Both the position numbers and the translations under genes were made by a program. The notes beneath the pieces were generated by a model. It had not been told where the DNA came from and searched no databases. It saw only the letters and a list, made by a program, of their open reading frames with translations. From assembly GCF_011250645.1 (NCBI RefSeq), contig NZ_JAANNO010000004.1:1-64000 (forward strand): 64,000 nucleotides of DNA, read 5' to 3'. The stretch is from Motilibacter aurantiacus (lineage in GTDB: Bacteria > Actinomycetota > Actinomycetes > Motilibacterales > Motilibacteraceae). Within the stretch, counting starts at the first letter, position 1. Each line of letters starts with the position of its first letter. This document shows, piece by piece, positions 40,338 through 49,083 of the stretch.

Positions 40338-41780
40338 GTGGCCGGCTCCACCCCCCGGGCGCAGCACCTGATCGACGGCACGTGGGGCGCGGCGGCGGGC
40401 CGCACGTTCGACGTGCTCGACCCCGCGACGGGCGAGCTCGTCGGCAGTGCGCCGGTCGCCGAGGCGGCGGACGTGCGCGCGGCGCTGGACGCGGCGCTCA
40501 AAGCCCGCGACGCGTGGGCCCGCACGGCGCCGGCCGAGCGCGGGGGCTGGCTGGCCCGGGCCGCGTCCCGGGTCGCCGCGGCCGCCGACGAGCTGGCCGA
40601 GCTGACGACGCGCGAGATGGGCAAGCCGTTGGCCGACGCCCGCGGCGGGGTGCTCGCCGGGGCCGGGACCCTGGCGCAGTACGCCGAGCTGGGGCCGTTG
40701 CACCGGGGCAAGGCGCTGCAGGGCGGGTGGGCCGCGAGCGACCTGATGATCCCGCAGCCGCGTGGAGTGGTCGCGGCCATCGTGCCGTGGAACGACCCGG
40801 TCGCGGTCGCCTGTGGCCTGCTGGGCGCCGCGCTGGTGACGGGCAACGTCGTGGTGCTCAAGCCGAGCGAGCGGGCGCCGCACACGCTCGTACGCCTCGC
40901 CGAGCTGCTCGCCGAGGACCTGCCGCCCGGGGTGCTCGGGGTGCTGTGCGGCGACGGCTCGACCGGCGCCGAGCTCGCCGGCGCGCCGGAGGTCGACCTC
41001 GTCGCTCATGTCGGGTCCACCTCTGCGGGGCGGTCGATCGCGGCGGCCACGGCGCGGACCGGGGCGAAGGCGCTGCTGGAGAACGGCGGCAAGGACCCGC
41101 TGCTCGTCGACGCCGGGGTCGACCCCCGCTGGGCCGCGGCCCAGGCGGCGCTGGGCGCCTTCGCCAACGCCGGCCAGATCTGCACCTCCGTCGAGCGGGT
41201 CTACGTCCACGCCGACGTCGCCGAGGAGTTCCTGGCAGCCCTCGTCGAGCGGGCCGAGGGCCTCCGCCTCGGGGCCGGGGCCGACCCCTTCACCGAGCTC
41301 GGCCCGCTGGTCGACGTGCGCCACCGGGACGAGGTCCACCGCCACGTGACCGAGGCCGTGGCCGCGGGGGCACAGCTGCTCTGCGGCGGGAAGCTCCCCG
41401 ACGGCCCGGGCGCCTTCTACCCCGCCACGGTGCTGGCCGGCTGCACCTCGGACATGCTCGTGATGCGCGAGGAGACGTTCGGCCCGGTCGCCCCCGTCCA
41501 GGTCGTCCCGTCGTTCGAGGCGGGCCTGGCTGCGAGCGCGGAGTCCGAGTACGGCCTCGCGGCCACCGTCCTGACCGCCGACATGGAGCACGCGCAGCGG
41601 GCGTGGCGCGAGCTGCCGGTCGGCACCGTCAAGGTGAACGCCGTGTTCGGCGGAGCGCCCGGGGGCGCGGCCGAGCCCCGCGGCGCCAGCGGCGCCGGCT
41701 TCGGCTACGGCCCGGAGCTGCTCGACGAGATGACCACGACGAAGGTGGTGCACGTCGGCACTCCGAGCCGCACGGCGTGA
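40338..41780 (+). CDS. NAD(P)-dependent aldehyde dehydrogenase
   Basis: 480 residues, full family length. It oxidises an aldehyde to the acid. AIVPWNDPVAVACGLLGAAL and VLKPSERAPHTLVRLAELL form the cofactor side, GSTSAGRSIAAA the Rossmann loop, LENGGKDPLLV carries the general-base Glu, and AGQICTSVERV the nucleophile Cys; EETFGPVAPVQVV closes the motif set. The GTG at 40338 has GGAGG at 40328-40332; an upstream ATG in frame would add an Arg-rich, non-homologous stretch. It is cytoplasmic, and divergent from the Rieske/kinase operon with 204 nt between. The substrate is unknown. Confidence 0.92.
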   Translation: MAGSTPRAQHLIDGTWGAAAGRTFDVLDPATGELVGSAPVAEAADVRAALDAALKARDAWARTAPAERGGWLARAASRVAAAADELAELTTREMGKPLADARGGVLAGAGTLAQYAELGPLHRGKALQGGWAASDLMIPQPRGVVAAIVPWNDPVAVACGLLGAALVTGNVVVLKPSERAPHTLVRLAELLAEDLPPGVLGVLCGDGSTGAELAGAPEVDLVAHVGSTSAGRSIAAATARTGAKALLENGGKDPLLVDAGVDPRWAAAQAALGAFANAGQICTSVERVYVHADVAEEFLAALVERAEGLRLGAGADPFTELGPLVDVRHRDEVHRHVTEAVAAGAQLLCGGKLPDGPGAFYPATVLAGCTSDMLVMREETFGPVAPVQVVPSFEAGLAASAESEYGLAATVLTADMEHAQRAWRELPVGTVKVNAVFGGAPGGAAEPRGASGAGFGYGPELLDEMTTTKVVHVGTPSRTA

Positions 41781-41862
41781 TGAATCAGATCTGACGCGGT
41801 TTTCGGGTCGTGCGCGGCTGGGAATGCTGATCTCGTCCCCGAGCGAGCGAGGAGCATTCAGC

Positions 41863-42330
41863 ATGAGCACCGTCGAGCAGTCGATCGACGTCGAGGTCCC
41901 GGTCTCCGCTGCCTACAACCAGTGGACGCAGTTCGAGACGTTCCCCCAGTTCATGGAGGGCGTCGAGCGGATCGACCAGGTCAGCGACACGATGACGCAC
42001 TGGGTGACCGAGATCGCCGGCCAGAAGCGCGAGTTCGACGCGGAGATCACCGAGCAGCACCCGGACGAGCGGGTCGCCTGGAAGTCGGTCGACGGCACGA
42101 CGCAGGCCGGCGTCGTGACGTTCCACCGGCTCGACCCCAACACGACCCGCATCATGGTTCAGATGGACTACTCGCCCGACGGCTTCGTCGAGCAGGTCGG
42201 CGACAAGCTCGGCTTCGTCGAGCGCCGGGTCAAGGGTGACCTGGAGCGCTTCAAGCGGTTCATCGAGAGCCGTGGCGGCAACGAGACCGGCGCCTGGCGC
42301 GGCAACGTCGACGCGCCGCCCACCGCCTGA
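41863..42330 (+). CDS. SRPBCC family protein (cyclase/dehydrase type)
   Basis: 155 residues. STVEQSIDVEVPVSAAYNQW, FETFPQFMEGVERI, WVTEIAGQKREFDAEITEQH and RIMVQMDYSPDGFVEQVG match the polyketide cyclase/dehydrase group that includes the widespread actinobacterial YbaK/ribosome-associated-like stress proteins. The closing helix contains VERRVKGDLERFKRFIE. AGGAG lies 9-14 nt before ATG 41863; a longer in-frame start at 41824 lacks a site. A GTTTTC...GGGAAT arrangement upstream may be a stress promoter, but its spacing is not ideal. It is monocistronic, followed by a terminator. Confidence 0.85.
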   Translation: MSTVEQSIDVEVPVSAAYNQWTQFETFPQFMEGVERIDQVSDTMTHWVTEIAGQKREFDAEITEQHPDERVAWKSVDGTTQAGVVTFHRLDPNTTRIMVQMDYSPDGFVEQVGDKLGFVERRVKGDLERFKRFIESRGGNETGAWRGNVDAPPTA

Positions 42331-42342
42331 CACCAGCACTCG

Positions 42343-42375
42343 AAGGGCCGTTTCCTACTTCAGGGAACGGCCCTT
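42343..42375 (+). terminator. Hairpin terminator with T-rich tail
   Basis: A 13-bp stem with one G-U pair (42343-42355 with 42363-42375) and a 7-nt loop is followed by CTGCTTGTTCT. Confidence 0.8.
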
Positions 42376-42427
42376 CTGCTTGTTCTGCCGGCAGTCCCCG
42401 AGGCCCCACGGCGGCTTGCGAGGCGGC

Positions 42428-42433
42428 TAGCCT
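42428..42433 (+). promoter_or_regulatory. Leaderless -10 box for rRNA methyltransferase
   Basis: TAGCCT lies 5 nt before the GTG at 42439, and no ribosome site is visible. Confidence 0.45.
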
Positions 42434-42438
42434 CGAGT

Positions 42439-43290
42439 GTGCTCGCTGACGTCGTCGCCCTGCTGGAGTGCCCGGTGTGCGCAGCCCCGCTCGCGTCCGC
42501 GGGAGCCGCGTTGCGCTGTGCCGAGGGGCACTCGTTCGACATCGCCCGTCAGGGGTACGTGACGCTCCTACCGCCGTCCGGGCGCCTCGACACCGGGGAC
42601 AGCGCCGAGATGGTGGCAGCCCGGGCGGCGTTCCTCGGCGCGGGCCACTTCGACCGGTTGCGGGCGGCAGTGACCGCACAGGCCGTGGCGGCCGCGGAGG
42701 GCTCGCCCGGCTGCGTGCTCGACCTCGGAGCGGGCACGGGGTGGTACCTCGCCTCCGCGCTCGAGGCCGCACCGGGGCGCCTGGGGCTGGCGCTCGACGC
42801 GTCCAAGCCGGCCCTGCGCCGGGCGGCCCGCGCCCACGTACGGGCCGGCGCCGTCGCGTGCGACGCCTGGCACCGGCTGCCGGTGCGTACGGGGGCCGCG
42901 GCCGTCGCGCTGAACGTCTTCGCACCGCGCAACGGCGCCGAGCTCGCTCGCGTGCTCGCGCCCGGTGGAGCCGTCGTCGTGGCCGCGCCCACGGCCCGGC
43001 ACCTGCACGAGCTCGTAGCCGGCCTCGGCCTGCTGACCGTGGCGCAGGACAAGCGGCGCCGGGTGGACGCCGCCCTCGGCGCGTCGTTCACCGCGACGGC
43101 CGAGGAGACGGTCGAGCACCGCGTCGACCTGTCCCGCGCCGAGGCGGCCGCCCTCGTCGCGGCGGGGCCGAGCGCCAGGCACCTGGGCGCGGAGGAGTTG
43201 AGCCGGCGTACGGAGGCCCTCGACGAGCTGACGTCGGTGACCGTCTCCGTCACCGTCACCACCTACCGCTCGCCCACCTCCCCCCGCTAA
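42439..43290 (+). CDS. rlmA: 23S rRNA (guanine-N1)-methyltransferase, RlmA/TlrB type
   Basis: 283 residues. An N-terminal zinc finger (CPVCAAPL, then CAEGH) recognises the rRNA stem, and FDIARQGYVTLLPP is the RlmA signature. The methyltransferase fold follows with the AdoMet loop VLDLGAGTGWYLA and LNVFAPRNGAELARVLAPGG. It methylates N1 of a guanine in 23S rRNA helix 35 (G745 in Gram-negatives, G748 in Gram-positives; the latter contributes to tylosin resistance). The exact position here cannot be read. It starts at GTG 42439. Confidence 0.88.
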   Translation: MLADVVALLECPVCAAPLASAGAALRCAEGHSFDIARQGYVTLLPPSGRLDTGDSAEMVAARAAFLGAGHFDRLRAAVTAQAVAAAEGSPGCVLDLGAGTGWYLASALEAAPGRLGLALDASKPALRRAARAHVRAGAVACDAWHRLPVRTGAAAVALNVFAPRNGAELARVLAPGGAVVVAAPTARHLHELVAGLGLLTVAQDKRRRVDAALGASFTATAEETVEHRVDLSRAEAAALVAAGPSARHLGAEELSRRTEALDELTSVTVSVTVTTYRSPTSPR

Positions 43291-43382
43291 TCATGCGCAC
43301 GGGGGTCAGTTGTCCACGGCCGCGATGGCCGGCGGCAACTCACCGCCCGCCCTTCAGCAGCGAGGGGTGGGGTGGGGCGCGG

Positions 43383-43967
43383 TCAGGAGGTGGAGGTGAA
43401 ATCTGCTTCGCGGATGCGAGCTTCCTGCTCCAGCGCCTCGCGAGCAGCCCGGGCGAGCCCGCGCTGCGGCCAGTGCTGCAGGTCGTACTGCTGAGGCAGC
43501 TTGGGGTGAGAGTGCGTCGTGCCCGCCTGCTGGGTGGGGACGACCCGCTCGGCCAGGAAGACCAGCTCGCGGTCGCCGACGGCCTCGGCGAGCGCGGGCA
43601 GCAGCCCCGATCGCTGCTCGTTGGCGAGGTCGACCGTGGTGTCCGTGAGGGCACGCAGGGCCACGCCCGCCGCCTCGGACTCCGGGTCCAGCCCCTCGAG
43701 GGCGACGACCCGCTGCTCCAGGGCGTCCAGCCGCGCCGTCACCGTACGGGCGTGGTGGTCCCCGTCGGACAACGACTCGCGCACCACCGGGAGCAGGAAG
43801 TGGCGCTCGTACACGCTGACCCGCACCGCCTCAAGGGCGAGCTTGCCGACCAGGGCACGGGACCCGCGCAGCCCCTCCGCGTGCTCGTCGCGGGCCAGCT
43901 CCGCGAGCTGGGCGAGGTCGTGCACGTAGCCGGCGAAGAGGGCGTCCAGGGGGACTCGACTGCTCAT
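43383..43967 (-). CDS. Hemerythrin-like four-helix protein
   Basis: 194 residues from ATG 43967. The helical pattern VSVYERHFLLPVVRESLSDG, DHHARTVTARLDALEQRV and LANEQRSGLLPALAEAVGDR matches HHE cation-binding proteins in layout. Several of the iron-binding His/Glu positions are replaced (ERHFLLP instead of H-E-LFP, NEQRSGLLP instead of H-EEE-LFP), so iron binding is doubtful. It is cytoplasmic. It lies 54 nt after the last glycosyltransferase of the heptose operon and may be its final gene, though a functional link is not evident. Confidence 0.65.
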   Translation of the reverse strand: MSSRVPLDALFAGYVHDLAQLAELARDEHAEGLRGSRALVGKLALEAVRVSVYERHFLLPVVRESLSDGDHHARTVTARLDALEQRVVALEGLDPESEAAGVALRALTDTTVDLANEQRSGLLPALAEAVGDRELVFLAERVVPTQQAGTTHSHPKLPQQYDLQHWPQRGLARAAREALEQEARIREADFTSTS

Positions 43968-44021
43968 GCGCAGCCGGTACCCGCAGGCCCGCCCCGGCAT
44001 GCCGCCGCGGCCCGCACGTGA

Positions 44022-45011
44022 TCAGCCGGCAAGCGCCCGTGCAGCCGCGTCCAGGACCTCGTCGGCCGGGACGTCGAGCAGCTCCGGCACCGGGTGGTCG
44101 GCGAAGACGTCCCCCACGTGCCACGGGTCCGAGGCGTCGCCGTGCCAGAGGACGACGTGGCTGCGGTGGACGGGCGGGCCCCAGCGCGCCGGCGGGGCGG
44201 GCCCGAAGACGGTGACGGACGGCCGCTCGTAGGCGAAGGCCAGGTGGGCGATCCCGGTGTCCCCCGAGACCACCAGGGCCGCCTCGGCCACCAGGGCGGC
44301 GAGGTCGAGCAGGGACGTACGCCCGGCGAGGACGTCCGCCGCGGGCAGCCCGGCGCGGGCGGCGAGCTCCCCGGCCAGCGCCCGCTCCGTACCGGACCCG
44401 GTGACCACCACGCGCCGGCCGGTGCGGCGCAGCTCGGCCGCCACCGTGGCGAAGCGCTCGACCGGCCAGCGTCGGCTGGCGTACGCGGCGCCGGGGTGGA
44501 CGACGACGGCTCCCGGCACGGGGGCGGCGACCGCCGGCCGCTCGAGACGCAGGTCGTCCGGGGCACACGGGCCCAGGGTGCCCGCGACGAGACGGCACCA
44601 CCGCGCGCGCTCGTGCTCGTCCGGCCGCCACTGCGGCCCGTCGACCCCGGCCTCCGCGCTCGCGAAGGCGACCAGCCGACCGGGGCGCAGGCCGGCCAGG
44701 AGCCGGTGGCTCTGCGGCCCGCTGCCGTGCAGGTTGACCGCGAGATCGGGCGGCTGCCGCAGCGCCGGCGGCGAGCCGTCGAGGCCGCCGACGTGGAGGA
44801 CCTCGTCGACGGCCCCGGTGAGCAGGGCGACCGGGGCCAGCGCCGACGGCGCCGCCAGCACGAGCCGGTGCCCCGCCAGCGCCCGACGCGCCCCGCGCAG
44901 GGCGGGCACGGCGGTGAGCAGGTCACCGAGGCCGAGAGCGCGCAGCAGCAGCGCAGTCGGCCGCGGGTCGGGTGCCCTGCCCCGTCCGGCGTCCGGCAGG
45001 CCTACGGCCAA
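44022..45011 (-). CDS. Glycosyltransferase family 9 (heptosyltransferase-like)
   Basis: 329 residues with the GT-B fold. The acceptor half begins TALLLRALGLGDLLTAVPAL, the GDLL motif of heptosyltransferases. The donor half holds VVVHPGAAYASRRWPVERFA, SGDTGIAHLAFAYERPSVTV and VFGPAPPARWGP, the ADP-heptose-binding pattern of WaaC/WaaF-type enzymes. In the same operon as GmhA, GmhB and HldE, it most likely transfers heptose from an ADP-heptose donor. It overlaps the upstream SDR gene by 10 bp. Confidence 0.88.
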   Translation of the reverse strand: MAVGLPDAGRGRAPDPRPTALLLRALGLGDLLTAVPALRGARRALAGHRLVLAAPSALAPVALLTGAVDEVLHVGGLDGSPPALRQPPDLAVNLHGSGPQSHRLLAGLRPGRLVAFASAEAGVDGPQWRPDEHERARWCRLVAGTLGPCAPDDLRLERPAVAAPVPGAVVVHPGAAYASRRWPVERFATVAAELRRTGRRVVVTGSGTERALAGELAARAGLPAADVLAGRTSLLDLAALVAEAALVVSGDTGIAHLAFAYERPSVTVFGPAPPARWGPPVHRSHVVLWHGDASDPWHVGDVFADHPVPELLDVPADEVLDAAARALAG

Positions 45012-45691
45012 GAGCTCTCGACGCTCGCCGCGACGAGCAGCTCACGGACCTCGCAGCCCTGCGGCTGCTTGAGCGCGAAGAGCACGGTCTGCGCCACGTC
45101 CTGCGGACGGTTGAGCTTGGCGTCCGGGCCCGGCTTGTACTGCGGGTCGCGGTCGTCGAAGAAGTGCGTCTGCATGCCACCCGGGATCAGCAGCGTGACG
45201 CCGATGCGGCCCTGGGTCTCCGCGTTCAGCGCACGGGTGAACCCGACCACGCCGAACTTCGAGGCGGAGTAGGCGGTGGCGTCCGACAGCGCGCGCAGGC
45301 CGAGCGTCGACGCGACGGTCACGACCTTGCCCTGGCTCTCGAGCAGCGCCGGCAGGGCGGCGCGGACCACGGCCGCGGTGCCGAGCAGGTTGACGGCGAT
45401 GACCCGCTCCCACTCCTCGGCGGCGACGTCCTCGAGGCGGCCGCACCGGTCGATGCCGGCGGCGGTGACCACCGCGTCGAGGCCCCCGGCCCGCTCGGCG
45501 ACGCGACGGACGGCCGCCTCCGCGGCGCGGGTGTCGGCGATGTCGACGAACTCGTGGTCGACGTCCGCCTCGGGTGCGACCCGGTCGAGGACGTACGCGG
45601 TGCCGCCGTCGGCCCGGACGGCCTCGACCACAGCGGCGCCGAGCCCGGACGAGCCGCCCGTCACGAGGACGCGGCCGACGGGGTTGCTCAT
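45002..45691 (-). CDS. Classical short-chain dehydrogenase/reductase
   Basis: 229 residues. The NAD(P) motif VLVTGGSSGLGAAV is at the N-terminus; the catalytic Ser-Tyr-Lys is seen in VASTLGLRALSDATAYSASK. The size and YSASK make it a classical SDR, not the extended type of the ADP-heptose epimerase HldD, so it does not fill that role. It may oxidise or reduce the heptose, its acceptor or another sugar. GGAG precedes ATG 45691. It lies 40 nt after hldE and overlaps the GT9 gene. Confidence 0.88.
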   Translation of the reverse strand: MSNPVGRVLVTGGSSGLGAAVVEAVRADGGTAYVLDRVAPEADVDHEFVDIADTRAAEAAVRRVAERAGGLDAVVTAAGIDRCGRLEDVAAEEWERVIAVNLLGTAAVVRAALPALLESQGKVVTVASTLGLRALSDATAYSASKFGVVGFTRALNAETQGRIGVTLLIPGGMQTHFFDDRDPQYKPGPDAKLNRPQDVAQTVLFALKQPQGCEVRELLVAASVESSWP

Positions 45692-45731
45692 GTTGTCTCC
45701 TTCGTGCTTCAACGAATCAACCAAGTGCGCA

Positions 45732-47168
45732 TCAGACATCCGCGAATTGCGAATTGCCGCTCGGCAGTGCGGCGCCGCGGTCCCGGGCCGTCTTGACCAG
45801 AGCCGTGGTCGAGCGGCCGTCGAGGTAGGGCAGCACCACGGCCGCGCCGCCCCAGGACCGGACCAGCGTGGACTCGGGCAGCTCGGTCCCGGCGTAGTCG
45901 CCGCCCTTGGCCCAGACGTCGGGCCGGAGGCGGTCCAGAGCGGCCTCGGGGGTGTCCTCGTCGAAGACCACCACCGCGTCGACGCAGGCGAGTGCCTCCA
46001 GCACCCGGCGGCGGTCGCCATGCGGCTGCAGCGGGCGCTCCGGGCCCTTGAGCCGGCGCACGGAGGCGTCGCTGTTGAGGCAGACGACGAGGCAGTCGCC
46101 CAGCGCCCGGGCCGCCTCCAGCGTCGCCACGTGGCCGGCGTGGAGCAGGTCGAAGCAGCCGCCCGTGGCGACCACCGTGCCACCGGCCGCCCGCGTGGCG
46201 GCGATGACGTCGGCCGCGCGGTCCTGCCCGCCGACGACCGGCGCCACCGTCGGCCCGGCTCCGTCGACCCGCACGGCCGAGGCGCCACCCGCCGCGACGA
46301 AGGCCGAGGCGGCGGCGACGGCCCCCGCGACGGCCTCGCTGGCCAGCGCCCCGTCGGCGAGCAGCCCGGCGGCGGCGGCGGCGAAGCGGTCCCCTGCGCC
46401 GCAGGGGTCGGCGCACGGCACGAACGGCGCCGGCACGACGAGCGGTGCGCCCTCGCCGTACGAGAGCAGGGCGCCCCGCGCCCCGAGGGTGACGGACACC
46501 GCCGACGCGCCCCAGCCGCGGACGAGCGCGTCGCCCCGACGGCTCGCCGCCGCGACCGCCCCGTCGAGGTCGGCCGGAACCCCGAACTCCACGGCCGCCC
46601 GCGCGGCCTCCGAGCCGTTCGGCGTGCACAGCCGCGCCCCGGGCACGGGGGACGCACCCCGCGGGTGCGGGTCCCAGACGAGCGGGACGCGCGCGGCGGC
46701 GCGGGCGAGCAGCGTGCGCAGCGCGGGCGAGGCGGTCGCGCCGCGGCCGTAGTCCGCGACGAGCACCGCGGACGCAGCCGCCAGCGCCTCCGTCACCTCC
46801 GCGCCCGGGTCCCCTACGGGGCCGTCGGCCCCGCCGGTGTCCAGCCGCACGAGGGACTGGCCCGCCGAGCGCACCCGCGTCTTCACCGGCGTGCTGCCGC
46901 CCCAGGCCAGCGGGACCAGCCGCAGGTGCGGCTCGAGCAGGGAGCGCAGCCGGGACGCCGCCGCGTCGTCGGCGAGCGGGGCGACCAGGACGACCTCACG
47001 GCCGTCGCGGGCGGCGAGCAGTGCGGCGAGCGCCGCCCCTCCCGGCCGCGGCCGCTCCTCGCGCACGTCGAGCACCGGCACCGGGGCGTCCGGAGCGACC
47101 CGCTCCACCGCGCCGACCACGTCGACGTCGAGCAGGGCGTCCCCGACGACGACGAGCGGCCCGCTCAC
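45732..47168 (-). CDS. hldE: Bifunctional heptose-7-phosphate kinase/heptose-1-phosphate adenylyltransferase
   Basis: 478 residues, as in enterobacterial HldE. The N-terminal PfkB kinase part (about 1-315) has LVVVGDALLDVDVVG, APDAPVPVLDVREER, RPGGAALAALLAARDG and the anion hole DPCGAGDRFAAAAAG. The C-terminal nucleotidyltransferase part has TGGCFDLLHAGHVATLEAAR with the H-x-G-H motif, LNSDASVRRLKGPERPLQP and the DTPEAALDRLRPDVWAKGGD stretch. It phosphorylates heptose 7-phosphate at C1 and, after GmhB acts, adds AMP to give ADP-heptose. It starts at GTG 47168, overlapping gmhA as GTGA. Confidence 0.92.
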   Translation of the reverse strand: MSGPLVVVGDALLDVDVVGAVERVAPDAPVPVLDVREERPRPGGAALAALLAARDGREVVLVAPLADDAAASRLRSLLEPHLRLVPLAWGGSTPVKTRVRSAGQSLVRLDTGGADGPVGDPGAEVTEALAAASAVLVADYGRGATASPALRTLLARAAARVPLVWDPHPRGASPVPGARLCTPNGSEAARAAVEFGVPADLDGAVAAASRRGDALVRGWGASAVSVTLGARGALLSYGEGAPLVVPAPFVPCADPCGAGDRFAAAAAGLLADGALASEAVAGAVAAASAFVAAGGASAVRVDGAGPTVAPVVGGQDRAADVIAATRAAGGTVVATGGCFDLLHAGHVATLEAARALGDCLVVCLNSDASVRRLKGPERPLQPHGDRRRVLEALACVDAVVVFDEDTPEAALDRLRPDVWAKGGDYAGTELPESTLVRSWGGAAVVLPYLDGRSTTALVKTARDRGAALPSGNSQFADV

Positions 47169-47803
47169 GCGGGCGCCGCGCTGGTCAGCGGGGGCTCCGG
47201 CAGCTCGATCCGGGCCGCGTCGACGTCGATGACGCCGAGCGCGGCGTCGAACGCCGCACAGAGCATGTGCAGCCCGACGAGGTGCAGCTCCTGGACCGTC
47301 GCGGTGAAGGGCGCCTCCACCGCGACCGCCTCGTCCGCCTCGAGCGCCAGCGGGTTGGGCCGTGGCCCGGTGAACGCCCAGGTGGTGAGCCCGGCCGCGC
47401 GGGCCCGGCGGACGGCGGCCAGCACGTTGGGGCTGCGGCCGCTCGTCGACATCGCCACCAGGACGTCGCCGGGACGGCCGTGGGCCTCGACCTGCCGGGC
47501 GAAGACCTCCTCCACCGGGTAGTCGTTGAGCAGCGCGGTCAGCGTCGAGGTCTCGGCGTGCAGGGCGATCGCGCTGTAGGGCGCCCGGTCGTCCCGGTAG
47601 CGCCCGACGAGCTCGGCCGTGAGGTGCTGGGCCTGCGCCGCGCTGCCGCCGTTGCCCAGCGCGAGCAGCCGCCCACCCGCGGACAGGACCTCGGCCAGCC
47701 GGGCGCCCCAGCGCTCCAGCGTCGCCGTCTCGGTCGTGAAGCCGTCGAGGGCTTCGGCGAGCACGTGCAGGTGCGCCTGCCCGGTCGGGGTGCAGCCCGT
47801 CAT
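47165..47803 (-). CDS. gmhA: Phosphoheptose isomerase (sedoheptulose-7-phosphate isomerase)
   Basis: 212 residues with one SIS domain. LLALGNGGSAAQAQHLTAEL is the GmhA substrate loop, GDVLVAMSTSGRSPNVLAAV the second phosphate site, and FTATVQELHLVGLHMLCAAF carries the Gln/His pair of the active site. It converts sedoheptulose 7-phosphate to D-glycero-D-manno-heptose 7-phosphate, the first step of the heptose pathway. It starts at ATG 47803, overlapping the GT4 stop as ATGA, and is itself coupled to hldE. Confidence 0.92.
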   Translation of the reverse strand: MTGCTPTGQAHLHVLAEALDGFTTETATLERWGARLAEVLSAGGRLLALGNGGSAAQAQHLTAELVGRYRDDRAPYSAIALHAETSTLTALLNDYPVEEVFARQVEAHGRPGDVLVAMSTSGRSPNVLAAVRRARAAGLTTWAFTGPRPNPLALEADEAVAVEAPFTATVQELHLVGLHMLCAAFDAALGVIDVDAARIELPEPPLTSAAPA

Positions 47804-49083
47804 CGGACCGCCTCGCGCGAGCTCTCGGCGAGCAGGTCGATCTCGAGGTCGTCCCCGTCCTCGGCCCCCAGGCCGGGCGCCGCGCCGGACGTCTGGTGCA
47901 GCACGTCGGCGTAGACCGCCTCGGTGTCCAGCGCCACCCGGTCCCAGTTGTAGCGCGCCCGGGCCCGGTCGATGCCGGCCAGCCCGTATCCCTCGCGCCG
48001 CATCGGGTCCGACAGCAGATGGCGCAGCACCTGGGCCAGCTGGTCCGGGCGGCGCGGCGGGACGAGCGCGCCGGTCGTGCCGTCGACCACGGTGTCCTGC
48101 AGGCCGCCCACGGCGCTGGCCACGACCGGCAGCCCGCACGCCATGGCCTCGAGGGGAACGATCCCGAACGGCTCGTACCACGGCACCGTGACGAGCAGGT
48201 CGGCCGCGCGCAGCAACGAGGGCATCTGGGTGCGCCCGACCCGGCCGAGGAACACCACCCGGTCGGCCACCCCGTGCTGCTCGGCGACGGCGCGCAGCCG
48301 GCGTACCTCGGGGTCGGAGTCGAGCTCGGAGGGCTCGGGGCCGCCGGCCACGAGGAGCTCGGTGTTGCGCAGGGACGCCAGCGCGCGGATGACGTCGTCG
48401 ACCCCCTTGCGCGCGACCAGGCGCCCGACCACGAGCAGGCGGTACGCCTGGCCGGCCGTCGGCAGCTCCAGCGTCGCGCCGGTCGGGGTGAAGTGGTCGA
48501 CGTCGACGCCGCAGGGCACGACCGAGACCGCGGTGCGGCGCGCGCCCATGCGGACGAGCTCGAAGACCTCGTCGCTGCAGGTGGCGATGATGCGCGCCGC
48601 GTCATGGCAGACGGCGCGCTCGACGCGGATGCGGTCCTCCGGGCTGGTGTCGGCCGCCCCCTGGTGCCGGCGCTTGACGGTGCCGAGGGCGTGGAAGGTC
48701 TGCACGACCGGGATGCCGGTCCCTTGAGCGGCCAGCAGCGCGGCGAGCCCGCTCATCCAGAAGTGCGCGTGCACCACGTCGGGACGGTCCTGGGCGAACC
48801 GGGCGGCGAGCCCGGCCGCGAGCTCGCTCATGTGCGGCAGCAGGTCGTCCTTGGGCATCTCCGCGGCGGGGCCGGCCGACAGGTGCTCGACCGCGTAGCC
48901 GTCGGAGACCTCCACCCGGTCCGGCAGCGCCGGGGAGTCCCGGCGCGTGTAGACGGTGACGTCATGGCCGCGGCGCGCGAGGGCAGCCGCCAGCGCCGCG
49001 ACGTGCACGTTCTGCCCGCCCGAGTCGATGCCCCCGACGCTCGCCAGCGGGCTGGCGTGCTCGGAAACCATGGCGACCTTCAT
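47800..49083 (-). CDS. Glycosyltransferase family 4
   Basis: 427 residues with two Rossmann-like halves. The N-half has VAMVSEHASPLASVGGIDSG and GGQNVHVAALAAALARRGHD, as in MshA and sucrose-phosphate synthases. HAHFWMSGLAALL and ATCSDEVFELVRMG are acceptor-side features. The donor site has LLVVGRLVARKGVDDVIRAL and the E-x7-E motif EPFGIVPLEAMACGLPVVAS. It is a retaining enzyme using a nucleotide sugar, perhaps GDP-mannose or the operon's ADP-heptose. It overlaps both neighbours by 4 bp. Confidence 0.9.
   Translation of the reverse strand: MKVAMVSEHASPLASVGGIDSGGQNVHVAALAAALARRGHDVTVYTRRDSPALPDRVEVSDGYAVEHLSAGPAAEMPKDDLLPHMSELAAGLAARFAQDRPDVVHAHFWMSGLAALLAAQGTGIPVVQTFHALGTVKRRHQGAADTSPEDRIRVERAVCHDAARIIATCSDEVFELVRMGARRTAVSVVPCGVDVDHFTPTGATLELPTAGQAYRLLVVGRLVARKGVDDVIRALASLRNTELLVAGGPEPSELDSDPEVRRLRAVAEQHGVADRVVFLGRVGRTQMPSLLRAADLLVTVPWYEPFGIVPLEAMACGLPVVASAVGGLQDTVVDGTTGALVPPRRPDQLAQVLRHLLSDPMRREGYGLAGIDRARARYNWDRVALDTEAVYADVLHQTSGAAPGLGAEDGDDLEIDLLAESSREAVR

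Noticed and set aside
45002-45691. SDR considered as the ADP-heptose epimerase HldD
   Set aside because: It is a short classical SDR with YSASK; HldD is an extended SDR of over 300 residues with different motifs.
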